Shown: positions 12,122 to 24,449 of the stretch, piece after piece
Layout: each line of letters begins with the position of its first letter
How positions within the stretch are numbered: position 1 is the first letter of the stretch
NCBI GenBank assembly: GCA_033297205.1
Contig: MU859200.1
Location: 31,962 to 95,961, forward strand
Reading direction: 5' to 3'
DNA: 64,000 bases
Origin: Pseudoneurospora amorphoporcata
Lineage: Eukaryota; Ascomycota; Sordariomycetes; Sordariales; Sordariaceae
Translations under genes and position numbers: made by a program
Notes under the pieces: generated by a model
Told to the model about the DNA's origin: nothing
The model's database searches: none
The model's input: only the letters and a program-made list of their open reading frames with translations

Positions 12122-12420
12122 GGTGGATGTGTGTCGGGGGAGGTGATGATGATGATGATGATGAGTGGAAGTATTGAAGATGTGTGAATGAGGTTGAAAG
12201 TTCTGGGATATGTGATGTGGAATGAGTTAGGAGATACTGTTGTGGAGGGACATATGATGAGACCTTCTTATGAAGCTTTTGGGGACGTGTGATGATGGAC
12301 CGAATGTTACCGCCGTAAACAGCATCACGTTTGCTCGCATTCAAGCATCGAATCGCACAAATTGTAAAATATAAAGCATATACCCTTGATCAACCTCCCG
12401 GTTTCTCAGACCCCGGGCCA

Positions 12421-13493
12421 TCAGACATGGGCAGCAAGTGTGGTACCCCCATCCAAAATCATGTTGCACCCGGTAGCATAGCTCGCTCTAGGACTAGACA
12501 GAAACATGACCGCATCGGCAACTTCCTCGGCCAGCGCAATCCTTCCGAGGGGAACGGCTTTCTGGATCATCTCTCCGAGCTCGGGGATGTCATCCATGGC
12601 CTTGCGAATCATAGGGGTATCGACCCATGAAGGGCACACGCTATTGACCCGGATTCCGTGTTTGGCGTTATCGAGTGCTATCGGAAGGTTCGTCAGCTTG
12701 TGATCTATCTATACCAACGCCGGAACGGACCCTTTCTGTTACCCTAAGCAGGGACGGCAATTTGTGTAACCCAACCCACATTACCCCATGAAGAGGCAAA
12801 GGAACTTACCAGCATTCTTGGTAACACCATTAACTGCATGCTTGGCGGCCGTGTACTGGACCATACCCGGGGTAGCAACGAACCCCGAAGCTGACCCCAG
12901 GTTGACAATGCTACCGCGCGCGACACCCCGCGCGGGAACGGCTTCGTCAACGGGAACGGGGTCTTGGGTCTTCATGATGGCGGAGAGAGCGCGGGTGACG
13001 AGTAAGGTGCCGGTTACGTTGACCTTGAACATCTTTTCGAACTCGGAGACGCTGGCTTCGGCGATCTCGTTGGCTAATTGGACTCCGACCTGTTACCAAG
13101 GAGGGGTGTCAGTGTGGGCTGCTGATTGGGGGTTCATGGGTGGTAGGGCTTACACCAGCGCTGTTCGCTGCGTAGTCGATCCGACCGAGGATCCGATGTG
13201 TATGTGCGATGGCTTCATGAACGGATTCTTCCTTTGTGACATCAATGGCAACAGGTTCTGCCAGAAAATTTGGATGGGTAGCGAGAGATTTGCACTCTGC
13301 TGCCACCGCTGCGGCAGCTTCGAGGGTAAGGTCTGCCACGACGATGCCCCGAACACCATATCGGGCAAAGGCCAACGCGCATGCCTGGCCAATACCGCTT
13401 GCTGCAAAAAAGATTAGTAGGTTAGCAAAAGCGGTTGTGAGGAGAACAGATGGCATTACCTCCGATAACGAATGCCGAACCAGTGAGATCCAT
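12421..13493 (-). CDS. short-chain dehydrogenase/reductase (FabG-like classical SDR)
   Basis: Four exons (13493-13460, 13401-13154, 13089-12810, 12677-12421) give 272 residues. Exon 1 encodes just 11 residues and ends inside the glycine motif, restored as IGGASGIGQA. Asp37-region VVADL, ANSAG, the Ser in NLGSASG and the Tyr/Lys in YTAAKHA are all in place, and the C-terminal ILDGGTT is typical of classical SDRs that use NAD(P)H. A longer reading frame upstream (to 13528) is only the unspliced intron. The gene is divergent from the second cupin across 603 bp, so the two may be co-regulated. A matching SDR-cupin pairing is seen in known salicylaldehyde clusters. Confidence 0.9.
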
Positions 13494-14059
13494 GTCTTCG
13501 GTTTGTAGCGATGTCTAGCTAGCAACAAAACCGAGTGTCATGCGCGCCGAAGGATTAGCCATTTTATGCATCGGAGGGACGACATTTGCTGAAGGTTACC
13601 GAACACCAGTTCGTCTACTAACCTGCTGTCTGTCCGTCTCTTTTTTTGCGTTTCGAGATCTCAGCAATCCTTTCGACGAGGGTGTGAGATTGACGGTAGG
13701 ATTTGATGCAGGTCAAATTTCCGTGTAAGACGGAGATGGGGCAATACCCGCCGGCGTTGCATCCCCGGGGGTAACCCCAAGTTCGACAGAGTAAGTGTTG
13801 GTACACCTCGCAGGAAAGACTTTTCCCGTGGAAATGGCGTGGGTCATTCCGTGTCCGTGAACGAAATCCGAGCTTGATGTTGGAGTAGTTATTGGGCGGT
13901 ATTTGGCCGTCATGGGTATCGGGAACCGGCCGGTTGACCTGATGAGAAGAGACATACATAGTATGACGGCCTTGACGATATAACATCAGAGTTTGACTCC
14001 ATCCTTTCTCATCATCATCAACTTCAAGCATCAACTTTCTCGGTTCTGTCCATCAACAA

Positions 14060-14096
<37 letters not shown>
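13494..14096. promoter_or_regulatory. bidirectional promoter between SDR and cupin 2
   Basis: The 603 bp between divergent start codons of the SDR and the second cupin must serve both genes. It contains a perfect 12-bp palindrome AACCGGCCGGTT at 13924-13935, which has the inverted CGG form that Zn2Cys6 regulators bind, and a pyrimidine dinucleotide tract next to the cupin start. Whether the palindrome is a cluster operator is a guess, since clear copies were not found in the other cluster promoters. Confidence 0.45.
14064..14093. repeat. TC/CT dinucleotide microsatellite in the cupin 2 leader
   Basis: About fifteen uninterrupted CT units end three bases before the AAAATG start context of the cupin gene. 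Pyrimidine tracts upstream of starts are common in Neurospora-type promoters, but a pure repeat this close to the ATG would lie in the 5' UTR and may vary in length between strains. Confidence 0.95.
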
Positions 14097-14744
14097 ATGT
14101 CGACCTCGGGCCCCATCACCGAATTCCCCGCCCCCGGCCTTCGGGATCCCTTTCGCTATATCACGGGTCATGACGCCGAGGGAAACGCAGTTTTTGTCCA
14201 AACTGACAACGGCGACCACCGTGCCGTGATGCTCGGCGGTGCCGCTGCGCAAAACATCCTCTACAGCGCTGGCTCCAACCCCATCGAGCTCACCGGCAAC
14301 GTCGATCTCGAGTTCGCCAAGAACAGGGTTTGTTTATACACTCTTTCACCCTCATTGGAAACACGATCTAATATAATGTGACAGCCCTCCCTCCACATTC
14401 CGAATGGGGTTTGTGTCAGAATGATCGACTTCGCGCCCGGCTGCAAATCCAACATGCACCGGGCCCTCTGCATGGGCATCGGCACCGTGTGTGAAGGCGA
14501 GGTCGAGCTCACGCTCGGCAGCGGCGAGAAGCGCATCCTGAGGCCCGGTGATGTCTCGATCAACCGCGGCGCGTTGCACCAGTGGCGCAACACGTCGGAA
14601 GACAAGCCGGCGAGGATGTTGTACACGCTGCTGGATATCAACCCGCTGATTATCAATGGCAAGCAGCTGGACTTTGATATGGGGTATTTGATGAAAGAGT
14701 ATGCCGAGTATGACGAGGGCACCGGAGACAAGAAGGATGAGTAG
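14097..14744 (+). CDS. small cupin protein (copy 2)
   Basis: Two exons (14097-14327, 14385-14744) give 196 residues, the same length as copy 1. Shared blocks are FPAPGLR near residue 10, YITG, GDH, NILYS, RMIDFAPG and GEKRILRPGDVS; the intron interrupts both genes at the same place just before PSLH/PPFH. The barrel shows HRALCMGIGTVCEG and ALHQW, so here too the first His, the Glu and the last His remain while the second His is Ala. The start is fixed by the AAAATG context and by alignment with copy 1. Probably a duplicate that took on a different step or partner in the same pathway. A low-metal or non-catalytic binding role is possible given the missing ligand. Confidence 0.89.
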
Positions 14745-16532
14745 ACTGGTTTGTGGAGATGGGATAGGGCGGGGTGTTTGAGTTGGCGGAGTGGTTACGC
14801 TAGATGCATCATAAACAATACTGCAAACTTCCAATATGAGGACGGCATATACCGTTCGCCCGTTTGGCACGCTTAACGTCGCTATCCGTCAAATCATGTA
14901 CTGTAGCTAGCGTTCATGCTTGCTTCTGAGAGCTTGTTATCATAATCAACGATCCGGTCGCGGTGATATCAACCGTAAGGTCGTAAACCCGCTCGGCGGT
15001 CCGAGGGCTGTGTAAGACGGGGGAAATGGTGGGTGCTGATGCTACCTCTCTCCGGCGCGAGGGACTTTGGCGATACCACTACATAAGGACCGTTCACTCA
15101 CTGAATGAAACGGACCTTTCTTCAGCGGATAATGACATATGCTTGACCGTCTTCCTACAGCGTACGAGGCAAAGCACGCACAAGTTCCCTTCGATTTGGA
15201 TCACTTGCTCAGTGGGGTATGATGTATTGTCCCTTTGAAGGACTGTGCTTGTGATGGGCCCTTGTAGGGCTGAGGGTATCTTTGCACTAGGCTCGGGCTT
15301 GGATAATATGTGATACAATTCAGTTTTCATGTGCTTTGTTCCATCTGAAGGGGTAAAAGTTGGTGGATATGACGAGAATGGCAGATATCCTCCGAAACGG
15401 AAAGGATATCTTCTGTCAACCTGGTGTAGCGAGATTAGGGAACGGTGGCCTGTGGCCTGTGCAAGTAATACGATGAAACTGAGACTTTATCTCCGATCTC
15501 GAAATTGCAAGGCCAATGAAACCCACGGGATGCGGCTCCCGTTACACACTAGAGTCTACCGGCCCAGGTGCCGAGGGGAACAGCCGCTTGCTATGTTCTA
15601 TAAGGAATGCAGCCCGTGTTTGTGTAAATATCGCAAAGGAAAGCTGGGGATGAACAATGGCACATATGGGGGAAGTAGGTAGTAGGGCTGCGATTCTTTA
15701 CTGAGGGCTTTACTTAGAGCGATTGCGACCCCCGAATTCAGACCTGGGTTTCGAGTGTAACAGGAGACTTGCTCTAAATGCCACTTGACTTGAGCCTAGA
15801 CACCGCTCTTCTGCCCAGTCCGTATGATTGTGGCTTTAAGCTTACCGAAACACGTTCCGTACAGCATTCCGGGGACATCTGGTAAGCATGCACAGATCTT
15901 CAGCAAGATAGTCAAATGCACCAACCGCAAGGGACAACTCCATATTCATCCCCACTGACACCTTGCGGCTCCCTCACGGCGTGGGGGAAGTGGAGGCGGA
16001 TGTACTCCCAACAGGGGAAGAAGGAAGTAAACAATGTAGCAGGAGACGGGTTTCGGTGTTTTCGTTACCGCGCGGTAAGATGATGCCCGTACTCCATGCT
16101 ACTCCATATACCGCGATGAACCTGGTAGCTTCGTCCACGTCGGGATAGCATAGCTCTAACCGCTTTGTCAGGAACTTGTGCAAGTTGTTTGTCCTGTGAA
16201 TGCCGTCGGCGTGCTCATTCAGGAAGATAACCAAAGAAAGAGGCCATCATGGATGGAACTTGTGTAGACCGCAGTCCTCCGTACGCGAGTAAGCCGGCGA
16301 TGGTGATAATGATGCTCACGATGATTGTCTTTGACCTCGTTGGGGGAACAAACGATGTATAAGAAAGATCACCATCGTCTCGATCAAAGCACAACTTACC
16401 AATCCAGATCAGCGCCAACATTATCATCACATCAACAACACACTCGTGCTTCCTCCTCAAAGCATTCAGACTCCCATCTCTTTCACAATCCGTTGACAGC
16501 AGGACACATCTCCACCTAGCAAATCATTCAAG
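14745..16532. promoter_or_regulatory. upstream region of the polyketide synthase
   Basis: About 1.8 kb between cupin 2 and the PKS. No gene is recognised. A TATAAG element at 16358-16363 lies 170 bp before the PKS start and is a reasonable TATA box. The length is unusual for this compact cluster and may hold regulatory sites. Confidence 0.45.
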
Positions 16533-19500
16533 ATGGCCCCTCACAGCACCGTCGACTCCGACTACTCGTCCGGGTCCTACACCCCGACCAGTGCCGATGG
16601 CTTCGCCGGCCTCAACGGACTCAACGGTGGGCGCACCGTCGATCCTCAAGAGCCCATCGCTATCATTGGAATGGGTAAGTCAGGCCAATAGCCACACTCG
16701 TGACAGCTCATTTTCCCTAACCGAATCTCACTAACACTTCCTAGGATGTCGTCTGCCCGGTGGAAGCCACTCCAGCTCCAAGCTCTGGGAGCTCCTCAAG
16801 GCCGGGCGCACCGCCCAGAGCCGCTTCCCACCGTCGCGCTTCAACATCGACGGCTTCTACCACCCCAACTCGGACCGGCCCGGCTCGCTCAACATGGAGG
16901 GCGGCTACTTCATCGAGGACGACATCCGCGGCTTCGAGAACTCCTTCTTCGGCATCAACAACCTCGAGGCCACGTACATGGATCCCCAGCAGCGCAAGCT
17001 GCTCGAGGTCGTCTTCGAGACGTTTGAGAACGCCGGCTTTACGCTGGACCAGGTCTCCGACGCCAACATCGGTTGCTATGTCGGTAACTTCGTGACCGAT
17101 TTCATCACCATGCAGCTCAAGGATTCCGAGTACACCCACAGATACTCGGCGACTGGTCTGGGTACCACCATCCTGGCTAACAGAATCAGCCATGTGTTCA
17201 ACATGAAGGGTCCCAGCTTCGTCATCGACACTGCTTGCTCTTCCTCGCTTTACTGCTTGCATGCAGCTGTTACCGCCTTGCTCGCAGGAGAATGCGACTC
17301 AGCCATCGTGGCTGGTGCCAACCTTATCCAGTCTCCTGAGCAGCAGCTCGCCACCATGAAGGCTGGTGTCCTGTCTAAGACCTCCACCTGCCACACTTTC
17401 GACTCGTCTGCCGATGGTTATGGTAGAGCTGATGGTATCGGCGCCATCCTCGTCAAGAGGCTCAGCGATGCCATCCGCGACGGAGACCCGATCCGCTCCG
17501 TCATCCGCGGTACTGCCATCAACTCGAACGGAAAGACGAACGGAATCACCCTCCCCAGCGCTGATGGCCAGGAGGCCGTCATCCGCAAGGCCTACGCTCA
17601 AGCCGGCCTTGGCTTCAACGAGACCGACTACATCGAGTGCCACGGTACGGGAACAGCTGTGGGTGACCCGATCGAAGTTGAGGCCGTTTCCCGTGTCTTC
17701 AAGAAGCCTCAAGGTGCTCCCCTCCTGATCGGCTCCGTCAAGAGCAACCTCGGTCACTCCGAGGCCGCTTCCGGTCTTTCCAGCATCATCAAGGTGGCCA
17801 TGGCCCTCGAGAAGGGCGAGATCCCTCCCACATATGGCGTCAAGAACATCAACCCCAAGATCAAGACCGATGAATGGAACGTCCAGATCGTCACCGAGAC
17901 GACCCCTTGGCCGAAGAACCTTCCTCACAACGCCACCAGGCTCTTCCGTCGTGCTGGTGTCAACTCCTTCGGATATGGCGGTGCCAACGCCCACGCCATT
18001 CTTGAGGCTCCCCAGATGCACGTCCCTGTTGGGTACAACCGCGGCTCCCTGCCGGCTTCTCTCACCCGCGCGACTCTGTTCCTCCCCTTCTCCGGTTCCA
18101 ACACCGTTGCTCTCGAGCGCAGAGTCACTGACATTGCTGCTGCGGTTGACTTTGACAATGTCAACATCGCCGACTTGGCCTACACTCTCGGTGTCAAGCG
18201 CACCCACCTCAGCACTCGTGGATTCATCCTCAGCGGCCCAGACACCCTCAAGCATGACCTCAAGCCCGAGAACCTCCGCGTTGCTAGCCAAGGCAAGACC
18301 TATTCCAAGCTTCCCTTGGCTTTTGTCTTCACCGGCCAGGGTGCTCAGTGGCCTGAGATGGGCAAGGAGTTGATGAAGGAGTTCCCCAGCTTCCGTCGTA
18401 CCATCCAGAGACTCGATGCTGCCTTGCAGATGCTGCCGCATGCTCCCACCTGGACCCTTCAGGGAGCCATCCTTGAGCCGGCCAAGACCAGCATGATCAA
18501 CCATGCCTCGCGCTCTCAGCCTGTCTGCACTGCTGTCCAGGTTGCCCTGGTCCAGCTGCTCGCTTCTTGGGCCATCAAGCCCGAGAGTGTCATCGGCCAC
18601 TCCTCCGGAGAAATTGCCGCTGCCTACACTGCCGGCTATCTCACCCCTGAGCAGTCCATCATCATCGCCTACTACCGTGGCCACTGCGTCACCAAGAGCA
18701 CCATGGTCGGTGCCATGATGGCTGCCGGTCTCGGCGCTGAGGATGCCAACAGGAAGATCAGCGAGCTTGGCCTCGATGGCAAGATCCGAGTTGCATGTGT
18801 TAATTCCCCCGAGAGCGTCACCATTTCCGGTGACACCGAGGGCATCGAGACCCTCCGTGCCCAGTTCGACCAGGCCGGCACCTTCGCCAGAGTCCTCAAG
18901 ACCGATGGCAAGGCCTACCACTCCCACCACATGGCTGTCATCGGCCAGGAGTACGAGGACCTCCTCACCGAGGCTCTCGACGGCGATGACTTCCCCACCA
19001 CCAGCAATGGCGTCCGCTTCATTTCCTCCGTCACCGACGCCGTCGTCAACCACTCCGTTGGCCCCGCGTACTGGCGCGCCAACCTTGAGTCCCCCGTCCT
19101 CTTCGCCAACGTCGTCGAGCGTCTCATCAAGAACACCGCCTCCCACCTCGTCGAGCTCGGCCCTCACTCCGCCCTCGAGCTTCCTATCAAGCAGACCCGC
19201 ACCAAGCTCAACATCAGCGAGACCAAGGTACACTACGGCTCGGCCCTCTCGCGCGGCAAGAATTCCATCACCACCATCCTCAACCTGGTCGGTGATCTCT
19301 TCCTGCACGGCCACGACGTCTCCTTCAGGGGCGTCAACTACATCGACTCGGCCTTTAACAGCCCCAAGGCGCGCAAGAACGTGCGCACCCAGGAGAAGAT
19401 GCTGCTAGACCTGCCCAACTACACCTGGGACTACAGCGGCACCGTCTTCAACGAGTCGCGCATCAGCGTCGAGTGGCGCAACCGCAAGTATCCCCGCCAC

Positions 19501-22500
19501 GACCTGCTGGGCTCGCAAGTCCATGGAGGGAACGGCATCTCGAGCAACTGGCGCAATGTCGTCAAGGCCAAGGACATCCCCTGGATGGAAGGCCACAAGC
19601 TCGACACCACCACCGTCTTCCCGGCCGCTGGCTATCTCGCCATGGCCGTCGAGGCGATGTGCCAAGTCGCCGACGTGACCAAGGAGCAAGAGCCCGCTCT
19701 CAGCCTGCGCAACATCAACATCACCAAGGCCCTGACTCTCGGCAGCGAGGAAACAGACGCCGGCGTCGAGCTATTCACCACGCTTTACCCGGCCCAGCTC
19801 TCCGGCAGCGCCGCCACCGACGCAGGCTGGTTCCAATTCAACATCAGCTCCTACACCAACGACACAGCCACCACGCACGCCAACGGTCTCGTCAAGATCG
19901 ACGCCGCCCCCGTTCCGCTGGAGGTCAGCCTGCCCATTGTCCCGTCGACCATGGAGCCACAAGCACCCCGCACCTGGTACGGCAAGTTCGCCAAGGGCGG
20001 ACTCAACTTCCAGGGCCAGTTCCAGTCTCTTACCGAGATCCAGAACCCCCGCAAGAAGGAGAACGCGCACACGCTGGCTAAGACGGAACTCCGCCAGGGC
20101 GGTGGCGGCGGTCCTTCGACTGAGTCGGAGTATCTCATTCACCCGATCACGATCGATGCCCTCTTCCAGGCTGGTATCATTGCTAGCACCTCTGGTGTTG
20201 TCCGTGAGCTGCGCGCTAAGGTCCCGGTGCACATTGAGGAGATGCACCTCCGCGCTCCGGTTGGCGGGCAAAAGGAGCTCAAGGTCAATGCTACCTCTGA
20301 GACGGTTGGCTTTGGCACTATCCGCGTTGATGGTGAGCTGTTTGATGATGAGGGACGTGTCTTCCTCCAGATCAACCGCTGCAGACAGGTCGCTTATCAG
20401 AGCGGTATCCAGCAGGAGGCTGGCGATGAGCGTCACCCTATGCTTCGTGTTGTTTGGAAGCCGGATGTTACGAGGCTTGGAGCCGATGACGCCGAGGAGT
20501 TCTCGCAGTACATTGAGCAGTATACTGCCAACTCTGAGAGCAAGGCTGATGATGCTACTGTTCGCTTGGGAGCTGCTCTGGACTTGCTTATCCACAAGCA
20601 CCCCAGACTTCGCATCTTGAACCTCGATGTCAACTTGAACGAGTTCTTGGTTGACACCCTCCGTCTCGAGACCGACTTCAAGAAGTGCAAGACTTTGGTC
20701 AGCGGCTCCTACTCCGAGGATGGCACCCTCACATTCGAGGACCTTACCACCGAGAGCAAGAACTCCACCGCCGCTCAAGTATTTGACGTCGTCATCCTCG
20801 GTTCCAAGACCCAGGACCTCGAGGCCGTCAAGGAGCTTGTCGACGAGGACGGCTCCATCCTTCTCAACGGTTCCCCCGCCGACGCCGACAAGCTCCAAAC
20901 CCTCGGCTTCACCACCCTCCAAGCCCCCTCCGGCACCACCCTCGCCCAGACTCCCCAGGAGATCACCGCCAAGCAGACCACGACGCTCTCCAAGCAGGTC
21001 CTCATCGTCGAGCGCAACGCCGACCACGTCCTCAACAGCGCCATCGCCGCCCAAGCCAAGAAGATCACCGGCCTCGACGCCCAGCGTATCCCACTCGAGA
21101 GCGTCACGGCCGACATCATCGCCGCGCACACCCGCGTCATCTCCACCATCGAGCTCGAGGACCCAGTTCTCTCTCGCGTAACCGAGGATGAGATGAAGCA
21201 CATCAAGACTTTGACCGACAACTGCACCAACCTCGTCTGGGTCACCGGCGGCCGTCTCTTCCAGGCTGCTTCGCCTGAGCACGCCGTTGTCTACGGTCTC
21301 TCGCGTGCGTTGATGCTCGAGCAGCCTTCGCTCCGCTTCTTTGTGGTGGACGTTGACCATGAGAGCACCCCTGTCCAGAGAACCGCTAAGCACGTCGTTG
21401 AGGTCCTCCAGCAGGCTCTTATCGAGGCCGATCCCGACTATGAGTTCATCCAGAATGCTGGTCTGCTCCATGTCAGCAGGTTTGTGCCTGAGGAGAGCCT
21501 CAACAGGGTGTTCCGTGAGAAGCAGGGTGCCGAGAAGCTTGCTTTGCCGCTTAAGGATGCTAGACCTTTCCGTCTCGGCACTGACATGGTCGGCCAGATC
21601 GACTCTATCTTCTTCCGCCGTGAGGAGGCCAGGGATGTTCAGCTCGCTGATGGCCATGTCGAGGTCTCTGCGAAGGCTGTGGGCTTGAACACAAAGGATC
21701 TCCAGGCGATCAACGGTGACGGTGATAACATCAGCGGATCCTTCTGCACTTCGCAGTATACCGCTGTTGTTAGCAAGGTTGGCGCTGGCATTGAGAACCT
21801 GGGTGTTGGTGATCGTGTTGTCGTCATGGAGCCCAGTTACTTCGCTACCACCGAGAGTGTCCCAGCCTGGGCTTGCCAGAAGTTGGCCGACAACGAGGAC
21901 TTGACCACCCTGTCTAGCGTTCCCCTTCAGCTCAGCACCGCCATCTACGCTGTCAACAACCGCGCTCACGTCCAAGCCGGCGAGTCGGTCCTCGTCATCA
22001 CCGGAAGCGATATCGCCGCTGACCAGGCCGCCATTCGCGTCGCTCAGCTCGCTAACGCCGACGTGTTCGCCGTCGGCGACAACACCAACCTGTCTGCGGA
22101 TCGCGTCTTCGCCAAGGATGACAAGGCCCTCGTCGCCAAGCTGCTCAAGGCCACCGAGGGCCGTGGCGTCGATGTCGTCATCAACTTCACCAACGAGGCT
22201 GCTCCTATCTCCAGCATTGGCAGCATCTTCGCTGACTGCGGACGTCTTGTGCATGTCGGCAAGTCCGGCTTTGCCGAGACCATTGCTACTGACTCGACCC
22301 TCTTCCGCAAGAGCGTCACGGTCACGACCTTTGACATTGCCAACATCCTGTCTCTCAAGACTGCTGCTGGCCAGAAGATCCGCTCCCAGCTGTTGGCTGA
22401 TAGCGTCGCGCTCTACCGCCAGGGCGAGCTCAACCTTGCCTCCTCTCCCAAGGTGTTCGACGTCTCCGAGGTCCGCGACGCCTTCCGCGCGCTGGCGGCC

Positions 22501-23803
22501 AAAGGCCACTCTGGCTCTGTTGTTGTCTCTCTCGAGAACGAGGCTTCGCTTGTCCCCACTCTCCCCCTCAAGTATGACACTGTCCTTAGCCCAGAGAAGA
22601 GCTACCTCCTTGTTGGCTGCCTCGGTGGCCTCGGTCGATCCATGTCCAAGTGGATGCTTGCTCGTGGTGCTCGCAAGTTTGTGTTCATGGGCCGCAGCGG
22701 TACTGACCGTGCTCCCGCTCGTCGCTTGGTCGAGGATCTCGAGCTTGCTGGTGCGCAGGTGACCGTCGTTCGTGGTGATGTTATCAACATGGAGGATGTT
22801 GAGTTGGCTGTTAACGGTATTGATGGACCGATTGGCGGTGTTATCCAGGCTGCTATGGGCCTTGACGTAAGTCTCAACCCCCTCTTCGTCGATGATGAAG
22901 CAAATCCTAACCGGTAACTCCCCCAAACAGGAAGCCCTCTTCACCACCATGCCCCGCGACTACTGGCTCACTGGTCTCAAGCCCAAGATCGTCGGCTCCT
23001 GGAACCTGCACAACGCCATCCGTGGCCGCGACTCCGACCTCGACTTCTTCCTCATGACCTCCTCCATCTCCGGCAGCGTCGGCACTGCCACCGAATCCAA
23101 CTACTGCTCGGCGAACTACTTCCTCGACGTCTTCGCCCGCCACCGCCACTCCCTCGGCCTTCCCGCCACCTCCATCGGCTTGGGTATGATTTCCGAAGTC
23201 GGCTACCTGCACGAGAACCCCGAGATCGAAGCCATGCTCCTCCGCAAGGGCATCCAAGCCATCAACGAAGACGAAATGCTGCAAATCATCGACGCCTCCC
23301 TAGCCACCCCCACCGCCGTCCCCGGTAGCTACGACGAGCTCGCCCGCGCCCACGTCCTCACCGGTCTCGAGCCTCTCGGCCTCAAGGAGCTTCGCGCCAA
23401 GGGCTTCGAAGGCACTTCCCCTGTCCTCGGCGACCCGCGCGCTTCTCTCCTGTCCGCCGCGCTCGACGAGTCCACCGATGCGGCCGGCAGCGGCGCGGCC
23501 AGCGGTATGCCCGCCGAACTCGCCGAGGCTATTGCCACGGGTGCCTCGGTCGAGGACGCCATCCTCAGGATGATCTCCAAGAAGTTCTCCAACTTGGTGC
23601 TGATTCCCGAGGACAAGCTGAACCTGACCAAGCCGATCAACGAGGTGGGCGTGGACAGCATGTTGGCTGCAGAGTTCAGGGCGTGGATCTTCCAGGCTTT
23701 CAAGGTGGATGTGCCGTATTTGACGCTGTTGTCGGCGGCGGCTACGCTGACGTTGTTGTCGGAGTTGATTACGAAGAAGATGATGGAGGCTCAGGATGCT
23801 TGA
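16533..23803 (+). CDS. highly reducing polyketide synthase (type I, iterative)
   Basis: Three exons (16533-16674, 16745-22866, 22931-23803) give 2,378 residues. KS: Cys212 in DTACSSS, His347 in HGTGTAVGDP and His385 in NLGHSEA. AT: GQGAQW near 575 and Ser667 in GHSSGE. DH: His998 in MEGHKL and Asp1185 in HPITIDA. The stretch at about 1330-1400 aligns with a methyltransferase core, but the SAM motif is lost (RILNLDVNLNEF instead of a GxGxG loop). ER at about 1645-1930: the nucleotide loop reads VITGSDIAADQAA rather than GGVGQAA, so it is probably inactive. KR: LVGCLGGLGRS near 2001 and Tyr2146 in NYCSAN. ACP: carrier Ser2331 in GVDSM. There is no release domain, so tailoring enzymes must free the product. 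The N-terminal GCRLPGG motif is split by intron 1. Domain content fits PKSs making unmethylated unsaturated chains, including salicylaldehyde PKSs; from memory, N. crassa has a sordarial PKS in the same neighbourhood as NcLPMO9C. Confidence 0.95.
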
Positions 23804-24449
23804 GGTGGCTGGTGGGTTGTTTGGTTGAAGATATGGTTGGTAGTTGGGAGTCTAGGTTGTCAGGTTCTCCTTCATGTTCTTTCGTTTCCTTTGTATGGCG
23901 TTCAAAGGACTTGGCTTCACAACTGGGAGGAGTGATGAATGGTGGTGGTTGGTTGGTGGTCAACGTCATGATGATTCCGTCTCTTTTTTTCTTTTCTAGA
24001 CCGCGATGCTTTGGTCACTGTTTGGTTTCGATGTGCGCGTTCGTCTGTCGTACTCTGTCTTCAGCGTGTCATTTGTATAGATCTAGATCGATTTTCATAA
24101 GTTTGCTGCTATCAATAGTAACAAGAATTGAAATAAGCAGTGCTGACATTGTTGCTGATGTGACTCGAAGGAGCAAACGAACAAAGGGCAACTGAGAGCG
24201 AGTGCCAAGACGGGATTGGCAGTCGGTGTGATTTGTGGCCCCACTCTGCACCTGGCACACCGAACTGCTCTTCCGTTACCAACTGTGAGCAGCTGCTGTT
24301 TTGAGCTTTGTTTGTCTTAGCAAACTGCTGCCACCTTCATCCCGAGAATTGTTCCATGCTTCAAGTCCAGACGGACAGGAACAGGAAGTCGGGAACACTG
24401 AAGTTTCCCATCACCACTTCGGAGGTTGGCTTCAAATTAACAAACCCAA
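23804..24449. other. intergenic region PKS to methyltransferase
   Basis: About 650 bp holding the PKS 3' UTR and the promoter of the methyltransferase-like gene. Nothing else was recognised. Confidence 0.45.

Noticed and set aside
17299..19314. 671-codon open frame on the minus strand of the PKS
   Set aside because: Shadow of the PKS coding frame caused by its strong third-position bias; the plus strand carries all KS and AT motifs.
19771..22950. 1,059-codon open frame on the minus strand of the PKS
   Set aside because: Same cause: antisense of a strongly biased coding exon; it crosses the PKS intron and has low-complexity, motif-free translation.
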